Of a DNA stretch of 28,617 nucleotides, positions 15,856 through 23,039 are shown piece by piece. The stretch's first letter is position 1; each line of letters opens with the position of its first letter. Where the stretch lies: the NCBI GenBank assembly GCA_041477815.1, contig JBGOUV010000031.1, positions 1-28,617 of the forward strand, in the 5' to 3' direction. Both the position numbers and the translations under genes were made by a program. A model generated the notes under the pieces. It did not search any database. It was not told where the DNA came from and worked only from the letters and a program-made list of their open reading frames with translations. This DNA is from JBGOUV01 sp041477815 (GTDB lineage: Bacteria; Acidobacteriota; Terriglobia; Bryobacterales; JACQDG01).

Positions 15856-17169
15856 ATGAATTGGCGAGAGAAACTCGAGGGATATAGCCGCCGCGATCTA
15901 TTCCGTGGCGGCGGATGGGCCGCAGTGCTAGGCATGCTGCCCGGCGGCCGCGCTCTAGCGGCGCCGACCCTGAGCCTGGGCCGCGACATTTACCAATCGA
16001 TCGGCGTGCGTCCGATGGTTAACTGCAAGGGGACGTTCACCATTGTCAGCGGCTCCCAGAGCCTGCCCGAGGTGAAGCGGGCCATGGAAGAGGCCTCGCG
16101 CCACTACATCCAGCTCGACGAGCTGATGGAGGCGGTAGGGACGCGGCTGGCCGAGCTGACCCAGGCCCCGTTCGGCATCGTGACCGCCGGGTGCGCCGCC
16201 GCCGCCACCCACGCCACGGCCGCCTGCATCGCCGGCGCCGACCCCGAAAAGATGCAGCGCCTGCCTTACCTCACCGGCCTCAAGAACGAGGTCATCATGC
16301 CGCGCAGCTCGCGCAACGTCTACGACCACGCCATCCGCATGCTCGGCGTCCGGATCGTGGAGGTCGATACCAAGGAACAGTTTGTAGCGGCGCTGAGCGA
16401 GAAGACGGCCATGGTAGCCATCCTGGCCGGCCCCAGCGACAAATTCCTGGAACAGATCGCCGAGCCGGCCCGCCAGCGCGGCGTGCCGGTCCTGGTGGAC
16501 GCCGCCGCCGAGCACATGACCATCCCCAACGTGCACCTGCAGCGCGGCGCCACTATGGTGGCGTATAGCGGCGGCAAATGCATCCGCGGACCGCAGTGCG
16601 CCGGGCTGCTCCTGGGACCCAAAAACCTGCTCTGGGCGGCGTGGCTCAACAGCGCCCCGCACCATGCTTTCGGGCGATCGCTCAAGGTCGGCAAGGAAGA
16701 GATCATGGGCATGCTGGCGGCGGTCGAGATGTGGGTGAAGCGCGATCACGACGCCGAAAAGAGGACCTGGGAATCGTGGTTGACCACCATCGGCGATAGG
16801 GCCAAGCGGGTTCCCACGGTGCGGGCCGAGATCCTGCAGCCCGAGGGTTTGTCCAACCGCTCTCCCCGCCTGCGCATCGCCTGGGACGCCGCCAAAGTCG
16901 GCATCAACGGCGAGCAACTCGAGAAGTTGCTCTACGAAGGCGACCCGCGCATCGTGATCGGCGGATCGACTGGCGGCGGCCGGCGAGGTGGTGGCGGTGG
17001 CGGTAACGAAAGCTCCCTCACCATCATGCCCTACATGATGATCCCGGGCGACGAGAAGATCGCCGCCGAGCGCATCTACCAGGTCCTCAGCAAACCACCG
17101 CAGTTCCCCAAGACCCCCGAGCCCGCCGCTCCGGAGACTGTGGGCGGCCAGTGGGACCTGCACCTCTAA
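15856..17169 (+). CDS. Tat-exported SelA-like PLP-dependent enzyme (frame ends at a probably premature TAA)
   Basis: A 437-residue fold-type I pyridoxal-phosphate protein of the SelA / D-glucosaminate-6-phosphate ammonia-lyase-like group. The catalytic lysine is Lys241 in VAYSGGKCIRGPQCAGLLLG, the PLP-ring Asp is Asp215 in PVLVDAAAEHM, and there is a small-residue-rich phosphate-site helix region (TAGCAAAATHATAA). The N-terminus carries a twin-arginine signal (SRRDLFRGGG, then hydrophobic, then ALA-AP), so the enzyme is exported folded with its cofactor. A Gly-rich insertion (about 372-390) is unusual. Probable role: elimination or aldol-type chemistry on a sugar or amino acid in the periplasm; substrate unknown. 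The RBS is a G-run at about 15839. The TAA at 17167 falls in mid-domain: the same frame continues for 101 protein-like codons. Other calls: aminotransferase class V, cystathionine beta-lyase fold. Confidence 0.85.
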   Translation: MNWREKLEGYSRRDLFRGGGWAAVLGMLPGGRALAAPTLSLGRDIYQSIGVRPMVNCKGTFTIVSGSQSLPEVKRAMEEASRHYIQLDELMEAVGTRLAELTQAPFGIVTAGCAAAATHATAACIAGADPEKMQRLPYLTGLKNEVIMPRSSRNVYDHAIRMLGVRIVEVDTKEQFVAALSEKTAMVAILAGPSDKFLEQIAEPARQRGVPVLVDAAAEHMTIPNVHLQRGATMVAYSGGKCIRGPQCAGLLLGPKNLLWAAWLNSAPHHAFGRSLKVGKEEIMGMLAAVEMWVKRDHDAEKRTWESWLTTIGDRAKRVPTVRAEILQPEGLSNRSPRLRIAWDAAKVGINGEQLEKLLYEGDPRIVIGGSTGGGRRGGGGGGNESSLTIMPYMMIPGDEKIAAERIYQVLSKPPQFPKTPEPAAPETVGGQWDLHL

Positions 17170-17475
17170 TACGTCTACGGCGCCTCCGACCACGGCCTCT
17201 TCCTGGAGCAGAACGGCGCCGCTCTGACCGGCACCCATCATGGCGACCTGCTGGCCGGCGATCTCCGCGGGGCTGTAGACGGCGCGAAGGTCCAGTTCCG
17301 CAGCTCCATGCGCTACGAAGGCACGCGGCTAGGCTACGCCTTCGAGGGCAAACTGGAGAACGGCAAGCTCGCGGGTACGGTGGAGATGGGCGAGTACGGA
17401 AAAGCCAAGTGGACCGCCCAGCGCCACCAGTACGGGGTGCCGGGTGGTTTGGTGCGTCCGGTCAAGAACGTGTAG
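17170..17475 (+). pseudogene. In-frame continuation of the SelA-like gene after the TAA: severed C-terminal beta domain
   Basis: Immediately after TAA 17167-17169 the same frame stays open for 101 codons to TAG 17473-17475. The translation is strongly protein-like (YVYGASDHGLFLEQNG, ALTGTHHGDLLAG, GAVDGAKVQFRSSMRYEGT, GKLAGTVEMGEYGKAKWTA). It alternates beta strands and Gly turns, and follows directly on WDLHL before the stop. No start codon or ribosome site opens it; the first ATG is mid-domain (RSSMRYEG). It therefore reads as the original C-terminal extension of the enzyme, cut off by one nonsense change (for example CAA to TAA) or a sequencing error, or read through at low level. The downstream terminator at 17521 fits the longer gene. 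Confidence 0.7.
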
Positions 17476-17520
17476 CTGGTGGCGCCCAAGACCCGTGACC
17501 GGCTACAGTTCAAAGTATCT

Positions 17521-17539
17521 GGCGGGCTACCGCCTTTTT
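17521..17539 (+). terminator. Intrinsic terminator
   Basis: GGCGG (17521-17525), loop GCTA, CCGCC (17530-17534), then TTTTT (17535-17539). A compact GC stem with a U-tract on the plus strand, 45 bases after the TAG that ends the longer SelA-like frame. It is the only clear intrinsic terminator seen in the window. Confidence 0.75.
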
Positions 17540-17661
17540 GATAAGACTCTGAATAGGCCCACCGGAGCGTCAGGCCTAAGTACTCTGTTTCGGAAATCCG
17601 CTCACGTTGGTGATATGTCGTCACCTGAATGGAGTGCCGTGTATCCGCGCCCAATCCCCGT

Positions 17662-18579
17662 CTAGGTTAGGTCCTGGCCTGGCTCATAAGCCAGTCGCCC
17701 TTTAGTGGTAAGAACGAGGACGAGGGCAATTAGGAGCCCGCAGAGCGCAAAGACGAGCTCAAACGGAATGGAAAAGGAAGGCAGATGAAGAGCGCTGAGG
17801 ATGCGAGTAAGGAACTTCCACACGGCATTGGAGGTGGAAGGCTGAACCGCTGCAAACAGGCCCCGAAGGAACTCCGAGACGGTATTGAAGGCGCCATGCA
17901 TGATGATGGCCGGAATGGCGGCAAAGCGAGCGAGATTTGTGCCGAAGCTCATAATGATACACAGGCCGATCAAGATAAGAAGGTAGATCCACGGCGGCGA
18001 ACTAGTCCAGCCAGGAATTAGGAACGCCGGTAGATGCCAGCCAGTCCAGAGAAACGCAAGGAGTACGGAGGCACGGAGCGGGCCGAACCGTGCTTCCAGC
18101 CGAGGGAGTGCATAGCCTCGCCAACCGGGCTCCTCTCCGAGTGGCCCGCCCAGGAGCGTCGAGTAGTTGTACACGGCCACCGAGGTCAGGATGCCCCAAT
18201 TGAGTTGGCGCGGGTCGGCAGTCGCAACTCCTGGCAGGACGACGTAAGCAAGGATGATAAGCGCCGTTCCAGAAACTGTGGCGAGCAGGGTCCGCGGCAG
18301 TTTTGTGTATAGCCGGAACGCGCGGTAATTGCCCGTCCTAAGGCGATGGGTGACGAGGGCGGCCAGGGTCGGCCCGAAGCTCGCCAGGATGGTGAACTCA
18401 ATCCGAGCGTGGAAAAGGATGATGTACAGTAAAACGAGCCATGCATAAACGTAGGCGAGCGTGAAGAACATCGCCAGCGGATGGTTCACCGCGATTCGAC
18501 GGGCGCGTTCGAACTGAGGAGGTGGCCCAAGGCCCGCGGCTCCGTTGCAAGTTGGCATTCGCTCGGGTGTTGGCTCCAT
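17662..18579 (-). CDS. CPBP-family intramembrane metalloprotease
   Basis: A multi-span membrane protein of 305 residues if ATG 18579 is the start, of the CAAX-protease/bacteriocin-processing (CPBP, ABI) family. Its three conserved motifs are intact: GEEPGWRGYALP (paired Glu and Arg), WTGWHLPAF (His) and HGAFNT (His/Asn). These form the metal-binding active site within the membrane. About eight hydrophobic helices are visible, starting at AMFFTLAYVYAWLVLLYIILF. Members process peptides or act in immunity to bacteriocins; the substrate here cannot be inferred. Alternative starts are TTG 18597, ATG 18558 and GTG 18489; none has a good Shine-Dalgarno. By eye its base composition is less GC-rich than its neighbours, which may point to later acquisition. 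Confidence 0.85.
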   Translation of the reverse strand: MEPTPERMPTCNGAAGLGPPPQFERARRIAVNHPLAMFFTLAYVYAWLVLLYIILFHARIEFTILASFGPTLAALVTHRLRTGNYRAFRLYTKLPRTLLATVSGTALIILAYVVLPGVATADPRQLNWGILTSVAVYNYSTLLGGPLGEEPGWRGYALPRLEARFGPLRASVLLAFLWTGWHLPAFLIPGWTSSPPWIYLLILIGLCIIMSFGTNLARFAAIPAIIMHGAFNTVSEFLRGLFAAVQPSTSNAVWKFLTRILSALHLPSFSIPFELVFALCGLLIALVLVLTTKGRLAYEPGQDLT

Positions 18580-18659
18580 CGGGCCGGGTATCAACAACGA
18601 CTGGCGCTTCTACTTCAAGATCGAAGGCGACATTTATCGCAGTCCTGGCGGCCGTCCAA

Positions 18660-20708
18660 TCAATATCGAATCACACTCTCCACCGCCAAACGCAGATCCT
18701 CCACCGCCGGCAGCACCATCACCTCCAAATTCGCCGCCGACGGCACAAAGCAGTCTTTCGCCGCCACCCGCGTAACCGGCGCATCCAGATGTTCAAAGCA
18801 ATTCTGGGCGATGCGGGCCGCCACTTCCGCCCCGAAGCCGGCGGTCAGCGTGTCCTCGTGGGCCACCACTACCCGGCTGGTCTTACGAATACTCTGGTAG
18901 ATCATCTCCTCATCCAGCGGGACCAAAGTGCGCAGATCCAGCACCTCCAGCGACCGCCCCTCCGCCTCCATCTGCCGGGCCAGCTCCAGGGCCAGGTACA
19001 CGGTACTGCCCCAGGTGACGATCGTACAGTCGGTTCCCTCCCGCCGCACCCGTCCGTGTCCAAAAGGCAGAATGTAGTCGGAGTCGGGTTCCGCCGTCTT
19101 GGCCGTCACCCGGCGGTAGAGGCCCTTGTGCTCCAGGAAGACCACGGGATCCTGGCACCGCGCCGCGGCCTTGATCAGGCCCTTGGCGTCGTCGGCGCAG
19201 CTCGGGAACACCACGTACCACCCCGGAATGTGCGCAAAGAACGACTCTACGCAGGCCGAGTGCCAGGGGCCGCCTTTGATGTAGCCGCCGCAGGCGATCC
19301 GCACCACCACCGGGCAGTTCCACAGACCCTGGCTGCGCCAGCGGACGGTCGCGATCTCGTCGCGCAACTGCAGGAAGCCCGGCCACAGGTAATCCGCAAA
19401 CTGAATCTCAACAATAGGCTTATAGCCGCCGATGGCCATGCCGCCGGCGACGCCCACAATCGAAGCTTCCGCCAGCGCCGAGTTGCCGACCCGGCCCGGG
19501 AAAGCGTCGGTCAGGCCGCGCGTCACGCCGAACACGCCGCCCTTGGGATCGGCGATGTCCTCGCCCCACATGACCACCTGGGGATTCCGCTCCAGCTCCT
19601 CGCGCAGCCCGTGGTTGATGGCGTCGATCATGGCGATCTCGGCCCCCGGCAGATAGCGGGGCGGCTGGAGCGGCGTGCTGCGGGCGGGATCCTGGGCCGG
19701 GTCGCTGTAAATGTGGGCCAGCAGGTCGTCCCCCTTTGGGAAGGGGCAATGCTCGGCTTCCTCCGCGGCCCGGTCCACTTCCGCCTTGATTTCGGCCCGC
19801 CAGGCGTCCATCTGTTCCTGCGACAGCATCTGGTGGCGGAGCAGGTACCGCTCGGTCTGGTAGATGGGATCGCGGACCTGCAGGTCCTGCAGCTCGCCTG
19901 CGCTGCGATACTTGCGCTGATCGTCGGAGGAGGAATGCGCGTCCAGCCGGATCACCTGGCCCTCCACCAGGGCCGGCCCGCCGCCGCGCCGCATCCGCTC
20001 GATCAGCGGCGGCAACAACTGATACATAGGCTCGAACCAGGTGCCGTCCAGATCGTAGGAGGGCATGCCGAAACCGCGGGCGATGCGGTGGATCTCCGCC
20101 GTGGTCTGCGTGGCCTGCGGGACGCTGATGGCGTAACCGTTGTTCTGGACCACAAACAGCACGGGCAGCCTCTCCCGGGCCGCCCAGTTCAGGGCCTCGA
20201 AGAACTCGCCTTCGCTGGTGGCGCCTTCCCCCGAGGAAACATACACCACCTGGTCTCCGCCGTCCTGCTTTACAGCCTTAGCCATACCCACGGCGGGCAG
20301 GTACTGGGTGCCGGTGCAGGCGGTCTGGGAGACCAGCCTACGCTCGCGGCTCGAGAAATGCTCGGGCATGTTGCGGCCGTTGGAGTTGGCGTCGCCGTCG
20401 CGGCTCAGCATGCCCAGGAAGATGTCCAGCAGCGGCAGGCCCAGGCCGATGGCGATCGCTTTCTCCCGGTAGTAGGTAAAAAACCAGTCGTGGCCGGGCT
20501 GGAGCAGCAGCGTTATGCCGATCTGGAGCTTCTCATGGCCCCGCGTAGAGGCATGAAACGAGCACTTCCCCTGCTTGACGAATACCTTCATCCGCTCTTC
20601 GACATAGAAGACGGTCAGCATCTTACGGTAGAGCTCCGTTACCAGGGGGGCGGGAACAATCCCGCCGCGCTCTATCTCGACGTTCGGTCTCACCAAAGTG
20701 GTCGACAT
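18660..20708 (-). CDS. Fused alpha/beta E1 component of a 2-oxoacid dehydrogenase
   Basis: A thiamine-diphosphate-dependent decarboxylase in which the E1 alpha and beta chains are joined, of about 682 residues. The alpha part holds the ThDP/Mg site SSGEGATSEGEFFEALNW ending in VVQNNGYA (the usual GDG is GEG here) and the loop DAHSSSDDQRKYR. The beta part begins near residue 355 (AEIAMIDAINHGL, VMWGEDIADPKGGVFGVTRGL, LAEASIVGVAGGMAIGGYKP, CGGYIKGGPWHSACVESFFAHIPG). Fused E1s of this type usually belong to branched-chain or pyruvate dehydrogenase complexes. No E2 or E3 gene is adjacent, so the substrate stays open. ATG 20708 is preferred because GGAAG lies 8 bases ahead. ATG 20723 (5 residues longer) overlaps a TACAAT box (20727-20722) that may be the promoter. 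Divergent from the repeat protein gene. Confidence 0.92.
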   Translation of the reverse strand: MSTTLVRPNVEIERGGIVPAPLVTELYRKMLTVFYVEERMKVFVKQGKCSFHASTRGHEKLQIGITLLLQPGHDWFFTYYREKAIAIGLGLPLLDIFLGMLSRDGDANSNGRNMPEHFSSRERRLVSQTACTGTQYLPAVGMAKAVKQDGGDQVVYVSSGEGATSEGEFFEALNWAARERLPVLFVVQNNGYAISVPQATQTTAEIHRIARGFGMPSYDLDGTWFEPMYQLLPPLIERMRRGGGPALVEGQVIRLDAHSSSDDQRKYRSAGELQDLQVRDPIYQTERYLLRHQMLSQEQMDAWRAEIKAEVDRAAEEAEHCPFPKGDDLLAHIYSDPAQDPARSTPLQPPRYLPGAEIAMIDAINHGLREELERNPQVVMWGEDIADPKGGVFGVTRGLTDAFPGRVGNSALAEASIVGVAGGMAIGGYKPIVEIQFADYLWPGFLQLRDEIATVRWRSQGLWNCPVVVRIACGGYIKGGPWHSACVESFFAHIPGWYVVFPSCADDAKGLIKAAARCQDPVVFLEHKGLYRRVTAKTAEPDSDYILPFGHGRVRREGTDCTIVTWGSTVYLALELARQMEAEGRSLEVLDLRTLVPLDEEMIYQSIRKTSRVVVAHEDTLTAGFGAEVAARIAQNCFEHLDAPVTRVAAKDCFVPSAANLEVMVLPAVEDLRLAVESVIRY

Positions 20709-20770
20709 GACGGCTGCTTCCATTGTAAACCAGGGGACCCGGCAGGAGCGGGGCTAAGCGTTTCCCCCGA

Positions 20771-20798
20771 TTGCGCCGGGTAAGCATGGGGGTAAGAT
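20771..20798 (+). promoter_or_regulatory. Candidate promoter of the secreted repeat protein
   Basis: TTGCGC (20771-20776), a 16-base spacer and TAAGAT (20793-20798), giving a predicted start near 20805 and a very short leader to ATG 20814. The match is partial (spacing good, hexamers imperfect). The only ribosome-site-like bases are GTAGG at about 20803. Confidence 0.35.
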
Positions 20799-20813
20799 AG
20801 TGGTAGGTGTCTT

Positions 20814-21893
20814 ATGCGACGTCCCTGGTTTGTAGTGTCTCTGGTCCTGCTCGCGCCCCTGGCGGCGCAGCAGCCGGCCCCCACCCCCCCTCCGGCGGAG
20901 CCACGCGAGCGAAAGCAGCAGAACTACCGCTATGACGGGACCAGCCAGCCCACGCCCGGCAATACCGGCGTCCACGAAGTGCGCAAGGAGGGCGTCGTCG
21001 AGCGCCAGGAAACGCTTCGCGACGTCAACGGCCGGCCGGTAACCACCCGTGCCACCCAGGAGCGCGTCGTCAGCGTGCAGGGAGACAACCGGGTATCCGA
21101 GCGGGTGGTCCAGCGCTTCGATCCCGGCGGACGCCCCAACGGCAAGCTGGTCGCGCGCATCGAGACCAGCCGGGCCGCGGATGGGTCCCTAATGACTGTC
21201 GAGACCATCTACGAACAGGATTTGAATGGGCGGATGCAACTCGCCGAGCGCCGTACCACCACCGAATCCAAGGCGCCCACCGGCGGTACGACGAGCATCG
21301 TGGTGGAGCGGCCCAGCCTGGAGGGGCCGGTCCAGGTGGTGGAGCGTACCGACCGGGTCGACACCAAGCGCAGCGACGCGGTAACCGAGTCGGTAAGCAC
21401 CTTACGTCGGATCGACGGCAACGGGCGGCTCGAAGAGCGGCAGCGCGAGGCCGCCGTCATCACCAAATCAGGAAGCGTGACCAACCGGGAGACCAAGCAG
21501 TGGGAATTCCAGCCCACGGGGAAGGTGGAATTCGTCGGCCGCAGCGTGAGCAATATCACCGATAGGCCGGACGGGAGCCAGGTCGAGGACACCGAGGTCT
21601 ACGCCACGCGCATCGCCGGCACCACCCCCGACCTGAACCGGCCCGGCATTCCCACGCTGGAGCAGAAGGTGCGCCGGGAGAAGAAGGTCCGGCCCGACGG
21701 CCGCGTCGTCGAGACCACCTCGGCTCAGATCCGCCGGGTGGCCGAGCCTGACCGCCTTTCCGGCCTGATCGTCACCGAGCAGGTCACCACTCCGAACCCA
21801 CAGGGCCAGACTGTCGAGATCACCCTGACGGAGCGCGACGCTAACGGGCGGATGCAGCTCGTGCAGAAATCGGTCGAGGAGCAGAAGAAGTAA
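20814..21893 (+). CDS. Secreted repeat protein of unknown function (about 33-residue repeats)
   Basis: A 359-residue exported protein; I do not recognise its family. The signal peptide is MRRPWFVVSLVLLAPLAAQQ, followed by a Pro-rich segment to about residue 30. The rest is polar, charged and beta-like, with turn motifs of the form D-x-N-G-R spaced 32-33 residues apart: Gly at about 73, 106, 139, 171, 204 and 236, then less regular at 296 and 345. The motif NGRMQL occurs identically at residues 138-143 and 344-349. Between turns, strands rich in Thr/Val/Glu/Arg (VVERQET, RVVSVQGD, QVVERTDRVD) suggest a beta-solenoid or RHS/YD-like stack. Probably periplasmic or surface exposed. It has no cysteine and no catalytic motif visible. 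It overlaps the GT4 gene tail to tail by 53 bases. Confidence 0.82.
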   Translation: MRRPWFVVSLVLLAPLAAQQPAPTPPPAEPRERKQQNYRYDGTSQPTPGNTGVHEVRKEGVVERQETLRDVNGRPVTTRATQERVVSVQGDNRVSERVVQRFDPGGRPNGKLVARIETSRAADGSLMTVETIYEQDLNGRMQLAERRTTTESKAPTGGTTSIVVERPSLEGPVQVVERTDRVDTKRSDAVTESVSTLRRIDGNGRLEERQREAAVITKSGSVTNRETKQWEFQPTGKVEFVGRSVSNITDRPDGSQVEDTEVYATRIAGTTPDLNRPGIPTLEQKVRREKKVRPDGRVVETTSAQIRRVAEPDRLSGLIVTEQVTTPNPQGQTVEITLTERDANGRMQLVQKSVEEQKK

Positions 21894-23007
21894 CGGCTTC
21901 GAGCAGCGCCGCCACGCGGCGGGCGTGGTGATCCCAAGTGTAGTGGTCCACGATGGTCCGGCGCGCGGCGGCGCCGAGCCGCTCCCGCCGGACGGGGTCG
22001 CCCGCCAGCGCGGACAGCTTCTCCACAAAGTCTCCGGGCCTGGAGGGGTCGTACAGCGCCCCATTGTCGTCGTCGCGGATCACTTCGGCAATCTGCCCCA
22101 GCCGCGCGCTCAACACGGCCCTGCCGCAGGCCATGTATTCGAACAGCTTGATCGGCGAAAAGTAAAAGAAGTCCTGCGCGGGATAAGGGGCGACGAGGAC
22201 ATCCATGGCGGCGAGGATTCCGGGCATGCGCTGGTGGGGGACGCTGCCGAGAAACGTCACGTTGGCCTGCCCGGGAAGACGGGCGCGCAGCTCCTGGGCT
22301 CCCACCCCGTCGCCGGCGAGGACAAAGTGCGCCGCCGTCCGGCGGATGGCCTGCTCCAGCAGATCGATGCCGTGAAAGCGGGCAAAGCTGCCAGCAAACC
22401 CCACCAGGACGCGACCGGGAAAACGGTCCCGCAGCTCCGGGTCGGCGGCCGCGGGATGAAAACGGTCCGGGTCGGCGCCGTTGGGAATTACTGCTATCCG
22501 AGCGGGCGACAGTCCCCGCCCGGCAAAGTAGTCGCGCAGGACGTCCGAGACCACGAATACACCGTCGGCGGCAACCAGAGTGCGGCGCTCGATCCAGCCC
22601 GAGAGGCCTGGAAGCAAGTGTACCTCCGGCCGATATCTTCTGGTCTCATCCGGCACCGAAGCATTCACCTCCAGCACCACCGGAAGACCCAGCCGCCGGG
22701 CGGCTACGAGGCTGGAGAAGCGCAGGCCGTGCATCGTCAGGACCACGTCCGGACGGAGCCGCCGCAGCAGCGCGGTCTCGGCGGCGATGCCGGTCAGGGA
22801 GCGGGCGTGATTCGCGGTCTCCCAAAACCACCCGGCGAAAGGACGCCGCCGGCCGCCCCCCGGACGGTACGCCGGTCTTTGATGGCGAGGAACCACGATG
22901 ACCTCGTGTCCCATCCGTTCCAGGGCCGCAGCCAATTCGCGGATCTGGGCGGCGTCGCCGCGCGACACTTCCAGGTCCCATTCATAATGTAAGTAACAAA
23001 TACGCAT
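21841..23007 (-). CDS. GT4-family glycosyltransferase
   Basis: A 388-residue GT-B glycosyltransferase, last gene of the exopolysaccharide operon. The N-terminus MRICYLHYEWD and the acceptor-domain segment (DAAQIRELAAALERMGHEV, RLRPDVVLTMHG) are followed by the donor domain: VIPNGADPDRFHP, GRVLVGFAGSFARFHGID, FVLAGDGVGA, VTFLGSVPHQRMPGILAAMD, and FYFSPIKLFEYMACGRAVLS with the conserved Glu of the nucleotide-sugar site. Start ATG 23007 is chosen because GGAG lies 7 bases ahead; the 12-residue upstream extension to 23043 would overlap the preceding gene. It follows the double GT after 32 bases. Sugar donor and linkage unknown; cytoplasmic face of the inner membrane expected. Confidence 0.9.
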   Translation of the reverse strand: MRICYLHYEWDLEVSRGDAAQIRELAAALERMGHEVIVVPRHQRPAYRPGGGRRRPFAGWFWETANHARSLTGIAAETALLRRLRPDVVLTMHGLRFSSLVAARRLGLPVVLEVNASVPDETRRYRPEVHLLPGLSGWIERRTLVAADGVFVVSDVLRDYFAGRGLSPARIAVIPNGADPDRFHPAAADPELRDRFPGRVLVGFAGSFARFHGIDLLEQAIRRTAAHFVLAGDGVGAQELRARLPGQANVTFLGSVPHQRMPGILAAMDVLVAPYPAQDFFYFSPIKLFEYMACGRAVLSARLGQIAEVIRDDDNGALYDPSRPGDFVEKLSALAGDPVRRERLGAAARRTIVDHYTWDHHARRVAALLEAVTSSAPRPISARAASAR

Positions 23008-23039
23008 ATGTTTCTCCGCACCGATTCCGAACCTCTTCC

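Noticed and set aside
16970..17010. Gly-codon-rich tract in the SelA-like gene as a phase-variation repeat
   Set aside because: The GGT/GGC units are irregular, in frame, and lie away from the interrupting stop; no homopolymer is long enough to slip easily.
18522..20783. 753-codon plus-strand open frame opposite the E1 gene
   Set aside because: Low-complexity His/Gln/Arg/Gly product with no motif; the minus strand encodes an unmistakable fused E1 dehydrogenase.
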